Positions 1-9,253 of a DNA stretch of 64,000 nucleotides are shown in pieces (positions within the stretch are counted from its first letter, which is position 1; each line of letters opens with the position of its first letter). The stretch comes from Thermincola carboxydiphila (lineage in GTDB: Bacteria; Bacillota; Thermincolia; Thermincolales; UBA2595): positions 548,540 through 612,539 of the forward strand of contig JAENYP010000001.1 in assembly GCA_016841725.1 (NCBI GenBank), read 5' to 3'. The position numbers were made by a program, and so were the translations under genes. Below the pieces are notes generated by a model. It was given only the letters and a program-made list of their open reading frames with translations, was not told where the DNA came from and did no database searches.

Positions 1-123
1 TTAAATTTTTACAGCTTCATTATACACCCATATCCTAAATAGCGCAAGAGTTATTGTTTAATTTTGTCAAGTTTTTGTATGGTTGTGTCAATTTTTTGTC
101 AGATTTTGTTGAAAATACAGCGG

Positions 124-1035
124 CTACTCCCGATTTCCAACGGCAATCTCCTTCATAAAATCACTCTCCCCCACTAGTTCCTTCAGATATGCCGCAAACG
201 GCCCCCCCAGGTCAGGACGTGCCAGGGCAAATTCAACAGTAGCTTTCAGAAAGCCCATTTTATCACCCACATCATAGCGCCTTCCCTCGAATACATGGGC
301 ATACATCGGCTTTTGTCCTGCCAAGACCTTGAGGGCATCTGTAAGCTGAATCTCATCACCTGCTCCGGGAGCAGTGTTTTCCAGGAGTTCAAAGATCTCG
401 GGTTCTATTATGTACCGGCCAAGGACCGCAATGTTGGACGGCGAAGTCTCCACAGCAGGCTTTTCCACCAGGCTGTGTACTTTTACTGTCTGCGTTCTGT
501 CATCCCCTTCGGGGTCAATAATACCGTATTTATTCACTTCCTCTTTAGCTACCCTTTGTACCCCAAGGACACTGGCGCCTTTCTCTTCATATACATCCAT
601 CAGCTGTTTCAGGCAGGGCTTTTCACTGACAATTACATCATCACCCAGCAGGACAGCAAACGGTTCATTACCAATAAACTTCCGGGCACAATACACCGCG
701 TGTCCCAAACCGCGCGGGGACTTCTGGCGGACATAATGAATATCCACCATTTCAGAAATATCCCGGACCATGTTAAGCAGCCTGGTATTCCCCTTTTGTT
801 CCAGGAGAAACTCAAGCTCAAGAGTGTGGTCAAAGTGGTCCTCTATTGCCCGCTTATTGCGACCCGTAATTATCAGGATGTCTTCTATTCCCGAGTTCAC
901 TGCTTCCTCCACAATATACTGGATTGTGGGTTTATCAACTATTGGCAGCATTTCCTTGGGCTGGGCCTTGGTTGCCGGCAGAAACCGTGTCCCCAGCCCG
1001 GCTGCCGGTATAATAGCCTTACGAATCTTTTTCAA
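124..1035 (-). CDS. galU: UTP--glucose-1-phosphate uridylyltransferase
   Basis: Makes UDP-glucose from UTP and glucose-1-phosphate, a precursor for surface polysaccharide and glycolipid. The protein (303 aa) opens with the nucleotidyltransferase signature IPAAGLGTRFLPATK at about residues 8-22, followed by PKEMLPIVDKP, and carries the sugar-binding VEKP motif near residue 190; this is the full length for bacterial GalU. I place the start at a TTG (LKKIRKAI) because a G6-A Shine-Dalgarno lies 6 bases upstream; the open frame extends further but without a ribosome site. It lies 37 bp downstream of the phosphohexomutase gene, and the two form a glucose-1-P to UDP-glucose module next to the surface-protein cluster. 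A conserved KAIPKEM motif reads KAQPKEM here. Assignment is secure. Confidence 0.95.
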   Translation of the reverse strand: MKKIRKAIIPAAGLGTRFLPATKAQPKEMLPIVDKPTIQYIVEEAVNSGIEDILIITGRNKRAIEDHFDHTLELEFLLEQKGNTRLLNMVRDISEMVDIHYVRQKSPRGLGHAVYCARKFIGNEPFAVLLGDDVIVSEKPCLKQLMDVYEEKGASVLGVQRVAKEEVNKYGIIDPEGDDRTQTVKVHSLVEKPAVETSPSNIAVLGRYIIEPEIFELLENTAPGAGDEIQLTDALKVLAGQKPMYAHVFEGRRYDVGDKMGFLKATVEFALARPDLGGPFAAYLKELVGESDFMKEIAVGNRE

Positions 1036-1072
1036 AACAATCCCCCCCAAAACATATTGAATAGGGCTTGGA

Positions 1073-2455
1073 CTAATACTCCCATGTGAAGTCCTGAAGC
1101 CCAGCCCCAAGAATCCTTTCCTTTAAATCACCTGTGATAAAGGATAAACCCTGCGGTGTCTTGGCCTCACACCTGGCCACCAGGACCGGCTGGGTATTGG
1201 ATGCTCTTACCAGGCCCCAGCCATCGGGATAAATTATCCTGACCCCGTCAACAGTGATAGCACCATAATCCCTGAGGGCCTGATCTCTTATTTTTTCTAT
1301 GATGCCAAACTTCACCTGATCAGGGCAGTCAATCCTGGTCTCAGCGGTGCTGTAATACTGTGGCAGGTCAGCCAGCAGGCCGGACAGGTTTTCATCAGCA
1401 TGAGACAGAATCCGCAAAAGCCGTCCTGTAGCATAAAAAGCATCATCAAAACCGTAGTACTCATCAGCAAAAAACATGTGTCCTGACATCTCCCCGGTAA
1501 ACAGGGCATTAAGTTCCTTCATCTTGGCCTTAATAAGTGAATGGCCGGTCTTGTAAAAGTAGGGTTTGCCGCCCAGCTTCTCAATTTCGTCCACCAGGGC
1601 CTGAGAACATTTAACCTCTATAATGACTTGCTGCCCGGGATTTTTCCGGAGAATCTCCCTCCAATAGAGCACCATCAGCTTATCACCCCAGATAACCTCA
1701 CCGGTATCATCAACCACACCGATTCTGTCGGCATCACCGTCATAAGCCACCCCCACATCGGCCTGCTGTTTTTTTATTTCTGCCACCAGGCTGGTCAGGT
1801 TTTCTCTCTTGACCGGATCTGGGTGGTGATTGGGAAAATTTCCGTCAGGTTCACAGAATAGGGGGAATACCTCACACCCCAGAGATTTCAGGAATTTTTT
1901 GATATACATGCTGGCAGCGCCGTTGCCCGCATCTGCCACCACCTTCAGCCTGCGGGGGCCGAGTTGGATTTTGGAAGACAGCATTTCAAGGTATACTTCA
2001 GAGATCTCAGCTCTGCTAACCGTGCCTTTACATTCGCATTCGGCAATAGTGTCTTCCTCAATAATCCTCTTAATCAGCTGAATGTCTGCACCATAAATGG
2101 TTGACTTGCCACACGCCATTTTCATCCCGTTAAACTCCCCGGGATTATGGCTGCCGGTAATCATAATTCCCCCGTCTAAATCCAGGTGATGCAGCCCAAA
2201 GTAAAACATCGGGGAAGTCACTGTGCCTATATCAACGATATCCAGGCCCACAGAGGCAAGCCCCCTGATCAGGTCTTCCCGGATAACCGGTGTTGACAGG
2301 CGGACATCACCACCAATCAGAACCTTGTCAACTCCCTTGCCCAGGACAAAGGTGCCATAGGCTTGTCCTATTTTATATACCACCGGCGGGGTCAGTTCTG
2401 TTTCGGCAATACCCCTGATGTCGTATTCACGGAAGATAGCAGGATTAATGTGCAT
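1073..2455 (-). CDS. phosphoglucomutase/phosphomannomutase family protein
   Basis: Interconverts hexose-6-phosphate and hexose-1-phosphate. The 460-aa protein has the alpha-D-phosphohexomutase hallmarks in order: REYDIRG near the N-terminus, the phosphoserine loop GIMITGSHNP around residue 95, the Mg-binding loop DGDADRIG around residue 240, the sugar loop GEMSGH around 320 and a C-terminal phosphate loop (RASNTQPVLVAR). The start ATG at 2455 follows ACAGGAGGAC; the longer open frame upstream has no such site. Length fits ManB/AlgC-type enzymes (about 450-460 aa). Substrate preference (glucose or mannose) cannot be read from sequence, so no symbol is given. With galU downstream it probably feeds UDP-glucose synthesis for the envelope. 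Confidence 0.92.
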   Translation of the reverse strand: MHINPAIFREYDIRGIAETELTPPVVYKIGQAYGTFVLGKGVDKVLIGGDVRLSTPVIREDLIRGLASVGLDIVDIGTVTSPMFYFGLHHLDLDGGIMITGSHNPGEFNGMKMACGKSTIYGADIQLIKRIIEEDTIAECECKGTVSRAEISEVYLEMLSSKIQLGPRRLKVVADAGNGAASMYIKKFLKSLGCEVFPLFCEPDGNFPNHHPDPVKRENLTSLVAEIKKQQADVGVAYDGDADRIGVVDDTGEVIWGDKLMVLYWREILRKNPGQQVIIEVKCSQALVDEIEKLGGKPYFYKTGHSLIKAKMKELNALFTGEMSGHMFFADEYYGFDDAFYATGRLLRILSHADENLSGLLADLPQYYSTAETRIDCPDQVKFGIIEKIRDQALRDYGAITVDGVRIIYPDGWGLVRASNTQPVLVARCEAKTPQGLSFITGDLKERILGAGLQDFTWEY

Positions 2456-2574
2456 ATATGGTCCTCCTGTACATTTATGTAATAACAAATAAGTAATTGT
2501 ACAGTAATTAATTGTACAGGCAGCTGTAAAATTCCTGCCTGGATTGGCAAAACCACAAGTGGAGATATTTAGCG

Positions 2575-2616
2575 AAAGAAATCCCCTGTGGGGGAATTCA
2601 CTCTCCACAAGGGATT
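2575..2616 (-). terminator. intrinsic terminator-like hairpin after the 2663 gene
   Basis: On the minus strand the 12-base arms AATCCCTTGTGG and CCACAGGGGATT (one G-U pair) enclose a 13-base loop and run into TTTCTTTC. It lies between the secreted protein gene and the mutase gene and would separate them. Confidence 0.6.
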
Positions 2617-2662
2617 ATTAAACCCGAATCGTCAAACAAGAGATTGTGTAATACTATTCCGG

Positions 2663-3589
2663 CTATTCTAAACCTACCTGAATAGCATAAATCTTAACAT
2701 TATATGTACCGGTGTTGTTGAACTTGGCGGTAAATGTGCTTGTAGTATCGCTATTGAATGTAAATCCCTTTACCGGTCCCCAGTAACCCTGAAGTACCTC
2801 CGAATCCCCAATTGCTTCAACAGTAAAGGTGTTATTAATACCCTCAGTATCTTCACTGTCATTTACTTCGGTAATTTCAAAATCACCAGCAGAAGCTGCC
2901 GACCCGTCTTTAGTTACTTCAATGACAAACAGTGTATTATCTACTGAGGTAACACCATCGGCCAGCGCAGAGGTAACAGCTGCATTAAAGGTAGTACCGG
3001 GCTTAACGTTGATTGGGGTTGCGGAGTCTACTGTGTTGCCACCGATGGTCCACGACATGTTGATGGCTTTGGCTTCGGTAATTGTTACCGGCTGTTCGAC
3101 GGAAGCAAGTTCTTCATCACTGTTCACATCGACAATGGTCAGTGTAAAACTATATGTACCGGGAGTATTCCATTCCATCCGGAAATTGCTTGTTCCGTCT
3201 ATCAGCGGGAAGCCGGAATCCGGGCCAAACCAGGCCGCACCGGATGCCAAATCAAGGGGTAAATACGGTTTTTCGATAAGGGCAGTCTCTTCATAAAATA
3301 GTTCAAAGTCATCTGCAGGGGCTTCTGCGCATTCAATCTTAACTCTGACCGTTCTGTCACCGTAATCCCCTTTAGTGGTGCTCACACTAAAATAATCAAA
3401 AGTACCGGCTTGGGAAAAACGTGAGAAATCATCATTTACATCAATAGTGGGAGCATTATATGCACTTATTATTGCCTCCAGGTCATTGGAAACCACTGTC
3501 CCGGCGGGAGCGGCAGCCATAGCTGTACCTGCCAGCAGCATGACCATTGCCAGGGCAAGAATTACCACCAAAGAAAATCTTTTTTTCAT
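2663..3589 (-). CDS. secreted protein of unknown function, beta-rich
   Basis: I do not recognise the family. The 308-aa product starts with a classical Sec signal peptide (KKR, then a hydrophobic stretch to about residue 25, cleavage likely after AMAAA). The rest is rich in Thr, Val, Asp and Asn with alternating hydrophobic pattern, and it contains three segments that read like immunoglobulin-type beta sandwiches, for example TPGTYSFTLTIVDVNSDEEL near residue 150 and GTYNVKIYAIQ near the end. No SLH domain, lipobox or C-terminal membrane helix is visible, so it is probably released or held by other surface proteins. A strong AAGGAGG lies 10 bases before the ATG. It directly follows the SLH-domain gene on the same strand and is likely a cell-surface partner of it. 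Confidence 0.75.
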   Translation of the reverse strand: MKKRFSLVVILALAMVMLLAGTAMAAAPAGTVVSNDLEAIISAYNAPTIDVNDDFSRFSQAGTFDYFSVSTTKGDYGDRTVRVKIECAEAPADDFELFYEETALIEKPYLPLDLASGAAWFGPDSGFPLIDGTSNFRMEWNTPGTYSFTLTIVDVNSDEELASVEQPVTITEAKAINMSWTIGGNTVDSATPINVKPGTTFNAAVTSALADGVTSVDNTLFVIEVTKDGSAASAGDFEITEVNDSEDTEGINNTFTVEAIGDSEVLQGYWGPVKGFTFNSDTTSTFTAKFNNTGTYNVKIYAIQVGLE

Positions 3590-3706
3590 TTTAAATTAGT
3601 CCTCCTTAGCTTTTTTTGACTCAACCCAGTTAAATATGTGTTTGTATAACCCATTACACCTCCTATAAACAGATATATATCAAATTGCATTTTTACTCCT
3701 TCTCAA

Positions 3707-4486
3707 TTATTTTTTTGCATTCGTGCCCTGCACCAGGTTGTATATTCTGTTGACAACCACCGTTGCCTCGGCACGGGTAGCGTTATCATCGGGACCAAAG
3801 ACAGCGCTGGTTCTTCCGGTAACAATTCCCAGGTCCAGAGCGGCAGCAACTTCGCTTTTCGCCCACCGGGAAATTAAGCTCCGGTCTAGGAACCCTGCCA
3901 GCAATTGTTCAATCTCAGCAGCATTTAATTGTTTTCCCATCCCCTTGAATTTAATAGCCCGGAAAGCCATAATAGCCATTTGCTCCCTGGTGATAAGATC
4001 ATCGGGGCCAAAAGTGCTGGAACTGTAACCCTGCACTATTCCGGCATTAGCAGCAATATTTATTATGTCAGAGTACCATTTGTCCGGTTCAACGTCCTGG
4101 TATTTACCTACACTATTTACATTTTCCAGGCTCAGCGTTCGTACCAACAATGCCGTAAATTCAGCTCTGGTAATAGTCCTGTCCGGAGCAAAAACAACTG
4201 GGCTGATTCCCTTGACAAGCCCATTAGTATATGCTTCACCAATCTGGTTTTCAGCCCAGTGACCACTTATGTCTGTAAAAGGGCATTCCGGTGGGCCAGC
4301 TGTGGGCGGGACAGTAATAGATCCACTGCCACCTCCTCTGCTGCCGGCCTGTCTCACCGTAAAGTCTGCGGTCAGTTCATTGGAAATCAGAATAAAATTT
4401 GGGTTTGCGGCAAAAACCGGTACTGCTGAAGCCATTAGAAAAACCAGCAATAGTATGACTGTCGAAAACCTTTGGGAAACCCGCAT
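3707..4486 (-). CDS. S-layer homology (SLH) domain protein
   Basis: The 259-aa protein has a signal peptide (to about residue 27), a short Gly/Ser/Pro linker, and three SLH domains. Each shows the typical DISGHWA / WYSD / RWAKSEV opening, then a G-(I/L)V-xG motif and FxPDxxxTRAE: about residues 68-120, 128-185 and 190-250. SLH triplets bind pyruvylated secondary cell-wall polymer, so the protein is wall-anchored. Almost nothing but the anchor is present, so it may act as a small anchor subunit or spacer rather than an enzyme. Neighbours are the unknown secreted gene downstream and the TasA-like cluster upstream. Confidence 0.9.
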   Translation of the reverse strand: MRVSQRFSTVILLLVFLMASAVPVFAANPNFILISNELTADFTVRQAGSRGGGSGSITVPPTAGPPECPFTDISGHWAENQIGEAYTNGLVKGISPVVFAPDRTITRAEFTALLVRTLSLENVNSVGKYQDVEPDKWYSDIINIAANAGIVQGYSSSTFGPDDLITREQMAIMAFRAIKFKGMGKQLNAAEIEQLLAGFLDRSLISRWAKSEVAAALDLGIVTGRTSAVFGPDDNATRAEATVVVNRIYNLVQGTNAKK

Positions 4487-4854
4487 CTTTATCCCCCTTA
4501 TTTTGTATTTTCTTTAATATTTTGTATGTAATTGTACTTTATCCCTCTAATTACTAATCATACTAAATAAACATAAATATGTCTATAAATAGATGTCGTA
4601 CTATTTCGACAATTCAGCACGTTATTCGGTTTATATCGGAAATCTACACATAAGTTAATGCGTTTCATATACAATCCCAGAACGAATTAAGGTTAAGATA
4701 ACTCCTTATATCGGTTGCCTTCTGTTAAAATTTCTCTTGAAATATTAGAATCGGGGAGAATTCGACAATACGTTTATTGCTTTTTTAATTATGTTTATAA
4801 GCAAATTTTATATCTTATTAGACTTAGGGCTTTGCCAAATTATTGTATAATGAG

Positions 4855-4888
4855 AAAAAAAAGCACAGGATACCCATGCCCTGTGCTT
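4855..4888 (-). terminator. intrinsic terminator of the 4929 gene
   Basis: Arms AAGCACAGG (4861-4869) and CCTGTGCTT (4880-4888) form a perfect 9-bp stem; on the minus strand it is followed by a run of eight T. The remaining 4487-4854 gap upstream of the SLH gene is AT-rich and holds no gene I can support; an 8-base TATATCGG occurs twice (near 4633 and 4710). Confidence 0.85.
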
Positions 4889-4928
4889 GTTTACCTTTGT
4901 CTCTTTATTTCTTACAGATTAGCAGTAG

Positions 4929-5540
4929 CTACTCCAACCTGTCCCCTATATTTATCAAAAAGTCCACAGCTGCAGTTATGCTTTCAAGCTCCTCACCAGA
5001 TTGGTCATCCATGTATAAGTTATATCTCAGATCCAATGACTCATTCTTAGGAAGAATAGCCAGGCCTGACTCATTCAGTGCAAATCGCGTACTGCTGTCA
5101 TCGTTCTTATCCCAGAGCAACTCTGAAAAGGTTTTGTTATCTACCAGGGTTTCATCAAATACGAACAATTTCCCCTTCACTACAGACAATTTCATGTTCT
5201 TTAAAAGAGATTCATAGACAAAATCCCTGTCGTAACCCTCTTTAAAGCCATTAAGGAGAACATTCAAGCCGAAACTATTTATATCAACCTGTTTAAACTG
5301 GTTTGTTATTCGGATAATCCCGCTCTCCTCCTTACCGGGATACCATAGATCGGTTCCGAAAATATTACCGTTATATGTGATTCCTCCATCTTCATTTATT
5401 GTAATATGAACATCGGGGGTACTATTTTCCATAAAGGCATAGGTAATTTGTTCCGCGCCGTAAAAAATATAGCCTAACATAATTACAGAAATAATGGTAC
5501 GAATTAATTTACGAACAAATGCTCCATCTACCTTTTTCAA
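4929..5540 (-). CDS. TasA/camelysin-like exported protein (divergent)
   Basis: Unrecognised by name, but it belongs to the surrounding cluster by its features. The product (about 203 aa) has one hydrophobic segment near the N-terminus (IISVIMLGYIF), then a beta-rich domain with a WYPG motif (about residue 66) followed by GIIRITNQFKQVDINSFGLNV. This echoes the YPG-x8-I-x-N-x-G core of the neighbouring TasA-like proteins. The conserved Ala/Trp cleavage region of SipW-type signals is not clear, so it may stay membrane-anchored. Start: a TTG three bases after GGGGGGAGG; a GTG five codons upstream lies inside the G tract and is less likely. It lies 154 bp downstream of the DUF5305 gene and ends in a strong terminator, so it is the last gene of the cluster. 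Confidence 0.65.
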   Translation of the reverse strand: MKKVDGAFVRKLIRTIISVIMLGYIFYGAEQITYAFMENSTPDVHITINEDGGITYNGNIFGTDLWYPGKEESGIIRITNQFKQVDINSFGLNVLLNGFKEGYDRDFVYESLLKNMKLSVVKGKLFVFDETLVDNKTFSELLWDKNDDSSTRFALNESGLAILPKNESLDLRYNLYMDDQSGEELESITAAVDFLINIGDRLE

Positions 5541-5693
5541 AGTCCTCCCCCCCACTATAATAATTTTTTATTGTAACTCAGACTTGACTTTATGTCAGCT
5601 TGCTAACGGGGAAATTCCAATACCACGATTGTATAATTATTATGGCACAAGAGTATAAAGCAGCATTTAAAAAAAGCTCTGCATTTGATTATC

Positions 5694-6839
5694 CTATTCC
5701 CTTTTATCAAGTGATGCATTTCCCCATTGCTGCTGTTCGGGATTGTTATATACCCCGTCAAATAATTTTGAAGACCGGTCCGTCTTTTCGGATTGATATG
5801 ACATATCTTTTACATCAAATATAAATGTTATGGAATCATCGAAAACATAAAACCGGTTAATTTCCCTGATATTTGTACTATACCTGTAGATAATGGGTTT
5901 TCCTATTTCATCAGCTGCCCGAACCAGGTCATCAATGGATTTAACCTTAAACAAATTCGGGGTTCCAGAAGTGATTTCGCTGTTTAAAGCGACCAGACGA
6001 CTGCCATGTTTCTTAAATATCTTCTCAAGGGCCTTTATCAGTGGTGATTTTTCCACAGTTATTGTGAAAAAGGCCAAATAAATCAGAGCCAGCAGCAAAA
6101 CACCTAGAGATATGCTGTAAACAACAACTGTCATCCGGTCAACAGGGAGAGGAACCTTTTGGGTTGCTTCAATTTTTCCCGGTTTTTCCCCGGTTTGACT
6201 TTTCTGTATTTCGAAATACTTGGTGTTAAGAGGAATTATAATTCCCGGAGACAGTGTTTCCTTTATGGGGCCCTTTTCTGTACTTGCATCAAGATTTATA
6301 TTCATCAGCACCGATAGCTTGACCTGGGAATTTACCTTCGAATCTTTGATAACATTATTGGCAAAATCATTATACTGCCTCAGATTTACCGGGATGTCTT
6401 TTACTATGGATATCTTGTTGTCAGCAGCTGCGAAGTTTGTTTTTGGTAAAACGGTGAATTCCTTTTTCCAGACAGTTATATTCTTTTCCTCATCACTAAA
6501 ATACCCTTCCACCACGGCTAATACTTCGTAGCTGCCCTTTAGTTCAGCCGCCGCATCACCTTTAAATTCATAATTAAAATGGGTTTTAACAAGGTTTGCG
6601 TATTCAGAAATATAGATATTTCCCTCACCCAGATTATCACTATTGTATAGGATATTGGGACTAAAAAAGACCCTGTAATTCACATCAGCCTTTTGGCTGT
6701 AATTGTATAGAGCAGACTTCTTCTCCTCTACCTGAGGATATCTGACTTCCCGGAAAAGAAAGAAACCGATTATTCCAATCACAATAGTGATAAAACAAAT
6801 TAAGCCCGTTTTCAAATACTTATTCACCTTTAGTTTCAT
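5694..6839 (-). CDS. DUF5305 family membrane protein
   Basis: The 381-aa protein has an N-terminal signal-anchor helix (about residues 10-30), an extracytoplasmic beta-rich domain (about 40-230), a second membrane helix (about 236-260) and a cytoplasmic tail of about 120 residues. The sequence NYRVFFSPNILYNSDNLGEGNIYISEYA near residue 54 matches my memory of the DUF5305 family, known from haloarchaea and Firmicutes and often found beside SipW-type signal peptidases. No enzymatic motif is visible. Within this cluster it is a candidate membrane base, assembly factor or sensor for the TasA-like proteins. The family call rests on recall and should be confirmed with a Pfam profile. Confidence 0.75.
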   Translation of the reverse strand: MKLKVNKYLKTGLICFITIVIGIIGFFLFREVRYPQVEEKKSALYNYSQKADVNYRVFFSPNILYNSDNLGEGNIYISEYANLVKTHFNYEFKGDAAAELKGSYEVLAVVEGYFSDEEKNITVWKKEFTVLPKTNFAAADNKISIVKDIPVNLRQYNDFANNVIKDSKVNSQVKLSVLMNINLDASTEKGPIKETLSPGIIIPLNTKYFEIQKSQTGEKPGKIEATQKVPLPVDRMTVVVYSISLGVLLLALIYLAFFTITVEKSPLIKALEKIFKKHGSRLVALNSEITSGTPNLFKVKSIDDLVRAADEIGKPIIYRYSTNIREINRFYVFDDSITFIFDVKDMSYQSEKTDRSSKLFDGVYNNPEQQQWGNASLDKRE

Positions 6840-6964
6840 CCCAATACTCCTTGCGTCAGTATTTAAGTATTCTAATTCATTATACTATTTCAGACATTTC
6901 CTGTTAACGGACTACTTCTGTCGATTTGTAGGATTTAATAGCACAATACAGCGGCAGCGAATAA

Positions 6965-6991
6965 AAAGCAGAGCGTTAAAAACTCTGCTTT
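6965..6991 (-). terminator. intrinsic terminator of the 7011 gene
   Basis: Perfect 9-bp arms AAAGCAGAG (6965-6973) and CTCTGCTTT (6983-6991), followed on the minus strand by TTATT. The stem sequence resembles the terminators of the other TasA-like genes in the cluster. Confidence 0.85.
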
Positions 6992-7010
6992 GCTAACATT
7001 CAATTAGCTT

Positions 7011-7856
7011 TTACTCATTAAACTGTTTAAATTTGAAATGAATATCAAATACCGCTCTCTGGTTTTCAGTTTCAGGACCCGCATTCCTGGGCAGCGTGAA
7101 CCATAAACAGTTTGGTGATTCGGCATCAAAGGTTAACCCTTCCAGATCAGGTTCGTTTAAAAGGGCTTCTTTATACTCCTCATCAATGTCAAAGGTGAAG
7201 TAATCTCCGGGTTCAAGAGTCCGTTTGTTATCGTGTATCAAGGCATTAACATAGTCTTCCAGTTCGCGCAGAGTTACCAGGTTATTCCCATTGGCATTGC
7301 CGTTACCGGTTCTGGAACCGGTCCCATCATCATTGGTACTACCCAGGACTACATATTTGTCACCATACAAGGTAGCACTTGAAAGGGGTAAAGAATATGC
7401 AGCTAACTTTCTGTCTTTCCTCCAGTGCTGCATCTGTCCGCGAACCTTAATTGTATCTTTAAGGATTTCGCTCGCCCCTTGATGAAAGTCAACACTTATA
7501 TTATCAAGCGCTGCAGGTATGGTCCCAAGATTTTTAATTTTGGCCTCATACCAAATTGTAGTACCGGGATACATGTTGCACATGGTAAAAGTTGTCAGTG
7601 TCGGGCCATGGCTAAATGCAGTGATGAAAGCATCATCTGCTGTATCATTATTTGTATCATTTCCGTCAATATTTGGATAGATGTTATGCAGCTGATAGTT
7701 GTTCCCAACAGTCTGTTCCTGGACAAATTCAACCCGCATTTCCCCGGTTTGAGCTGTATTCGCGATAGTCGCAGTTTCACTCCATGCCGCATAGCCGGTC
7801 CCGATTAAAGCAAGCGCTAATACCAATGAAACTGCGGTTATCTTAACTTTTTTCAT
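7011..7856 (-). CDS. TasA/camelysin-like protein with SipW-type signal peptide
   Basis: The 281-aa protein carries the SipW-type signature MKKVKITAVSLVLALALIG followed by TGYAAWSETATI and then TGEMRVEF. In Bacillus this signal form is processed by the ER-type peptidase SipW and marks matrix proteins such as TasA. The core (about residues 95-125) reads NMYPGTTIWYEAKIKNLG then TIPAALDNI, and the protein ends in FKFKQFNE. It has no SLH domain or C-terminal anchor, consistent with secretion and self-assembly or association on the surface. Two close relatives lie upstream, each with its own terminator. Function as fibre or matrix subunit is inferred. Confidence 0.85.
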   Translation of the reverse strand: MKKVKITAVSLVLALALIGTGYAAWSETATIANTAQTGEMRVEFVQEQTVGNNYQLHNIYPNIDGNDTNNDTADDAFITAFSHGPTLTTFTMCNMYPGTTIWYEAKIKNLGTIPAALDNISVDFHQGASEILKDTIKVRGQMQHWRKDRKLAAYSLPLSSATLYGDKYVVLGSTNDDGTGSRTGNGNANGNNLVTLRELEDYVNALIHDNKRTLEPGDYFTFDIDEEYKEALLNEPDLEGLTFDAESPNCLWFTLPRNAGPETENQRAVFDIHFKFKQFNE

Positions 7857-8014
7857 ACCGGCCCTCCCGACTGTGATTTACCAGGATTTTTGTCAACACT
7901 GCTTAACGCACTTATCCTCTCAGTTTGCTGGTATTAATAGTACAGTGCGGCAAATCAAAAAGCAGAGCTTGGAAAAATTTGCTTTTGATCCTCTTAACTT
8001 GACCTCTAGTTAAT

Positions 8015-9172
8015 CTAATTCACTAAGAGGGTAATGTCTCCGCCATTTACCGGGGCTGCCGGAATTGCACTGTCATCATCTCCCGCCTGGCTGTCATAAA
8101 CTACGTCACCTGTATTGGATTCCCAAATCTTGATTCTTAGTAAATCGGGTGGAGCCCCATTATTAAATTGTCCGTCAACAGCAGTAACCAGGAACTCATA
8201 ATTTTCATTGCCATTCAATATTCCGGTCCCGGTAAAATCGGCCATATCCCCGTTGACTGTCAGCTGATTGTAACCGATACTGAGGAAATCCATAGTTCCG
8301 AAATTAAAATAAAATGTTCCTTCAGGTACACTCCCACATGACTGGTAACTAATATCAAACATAAAGCTGGCCATCCCTGTCTGATTAGGTTCAGCTATAA
8401 AAGCTCCAGGAGGAGAATCTATAAAACCAACCCCAAAAACCGAAGCATTATTCATCAGTGTTCCAACCTGAAAATCAACCGTATCAGAAGAAGGGTCGTA
8501 AGACTGGTCTCCGGAAAAACGGGCAGTCAGGTCATATGTTCCGGGTGCCATTGTATCAGGAATTGCAATAGTAGAACTAGCAACCCCGTTTGTATCCGTT
8601 ACACCCTGAGTCTGCAGACCTTCAAAAGTAAAGGTAACTATTTTGCCTGCCAGAGGGTTGTCATTATTATCTACAAGACTTGCACTAACTGTTGCAGTTG
8701 AGCCGGCAGCACCTTGCAGGTCTCCGGTATAAACAGTTTCTGTATTGGAACTGCGCACCGTCATGGTAATCGAGGGCGGATACCAATGTCCACACCAACT
8801 GCAATAGGTGTCTCCTTCAATTATAATCGTTTCTCCCGCAGTCAAATTGACACCGGAGAACACCCAGTTTTCGGCATGAACAACGCCGAGGGGCCAGTTA
8901 GAAGGGTTTAAGACCTTTTTCTCACGAGCCAGTTCTACCCCGGCCGAATTCTTAATCCATACAGTGGCATAGCGACCGTCCGGGTGATTTTCGTAATTGG
9001 GGTTACATCCGGTGCAATATTCACACTGCATCTGGACTGTGACCTCATTGTCACCTGACTGTACTGCATAATTAATATTATAGTCATAAACTGATGCATA
9101 GCTGGCTGAAGCAAATAACAGGAGACAAATTACAGTCAAAACAAAAATACGGCTAAACTTTTTGATTGACAT
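8015..9172 (-). CDS. secreted Ig-like protein with Cys motifs
   Basis: About 385 aa with a Sec signal peptide (cleavage likely after ASYAS). The mature N-terminal third carries CEYCTGCNPNY and, some 60 residues on, CSWCGHWYPP: five cysteines in two tight clusters on an exported protein, which suggests disulfides or bound metal. Residues of about 140-230 read like a bacterial Ig-like (invasin/Big) domain: ATVSASLVDNNDNPLAGKIV, then GVASSTIAIPD and GTYDLTARFSGDQSYDPSS. The C-terminal part is another beta-rich domain without a clear match. The start ATG at 9172 follows GGAGAGG; the ATG six codons earlier overlaps that site. It sits among the TasA-like genes and is transcribed with them; a weak hairpin (7949-7990) follows it. 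Confidence 0.75.
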   Translation of the reverse strand: MSIKKFSRIFVLTVICLLLFASASYASVYDYNINYAVQSGDNEVTVQMQCEYCTGCNPNYENHPDGRYATVWIKNSAGVELAREKKVLNPSNWPLGVVHAENWVFSGVNLTAGETIIIEGDTYCSWCGHWYPPSITMTVRSSNTETVYTGDLQGAAGSTATVSASLVDNNDNPLAGKIVTFTFEGLQTQGVTDTNGVASSTIAIPDTMAPGTYDLTARFSGDQSYDPSSDTVDFQVGTLMNNASVFGVGFIDSPPGAFIAEPNQTGMASFMFDISYQSCGSVPEGTFYFNFGTMDFLSIGYNQLTVNGDMADFTGTGILNGNENYEFLVTAVDGQFNNGAPPDLLRIKIWESNTGDVVYDSQAGDDDSAIPAAPVNGGDITLLVN

Positions 9173-9214
9173 ATTTACCTCTCCTTCCATTTTCAGATAC
9201 TTCCAGCCGGAATC

Positions 9215-9245
9215 TAAATAAAGCAGGGGATCCCTGCTTTATTTA
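9215..9245 (-). terminator. intrinsic terminator of the 9254 gene
   Basis: Near-perfect inverted repeat: TAAATAAAGCAGGG pairs with the opposite arm ending at 9245. The A-rich outer stem gives a T-rich tail on either strand, so it could work in both directions. Confidence 0.85.
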
Positions 9246-9253
9246 GTTACCCA

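Noticed and set aside
1-123. Direct repeats GTCAA(G/T)TTTTTGT at the window edge
   Set aside because: AT-rich and short; cannot be told from chance, and the neighbouring gene is outside the window.
295-1089. 264-codon plus-strand open frame opposite galU
   Set aside because: galU is conserved throughout on the minus strand; shadow frame.
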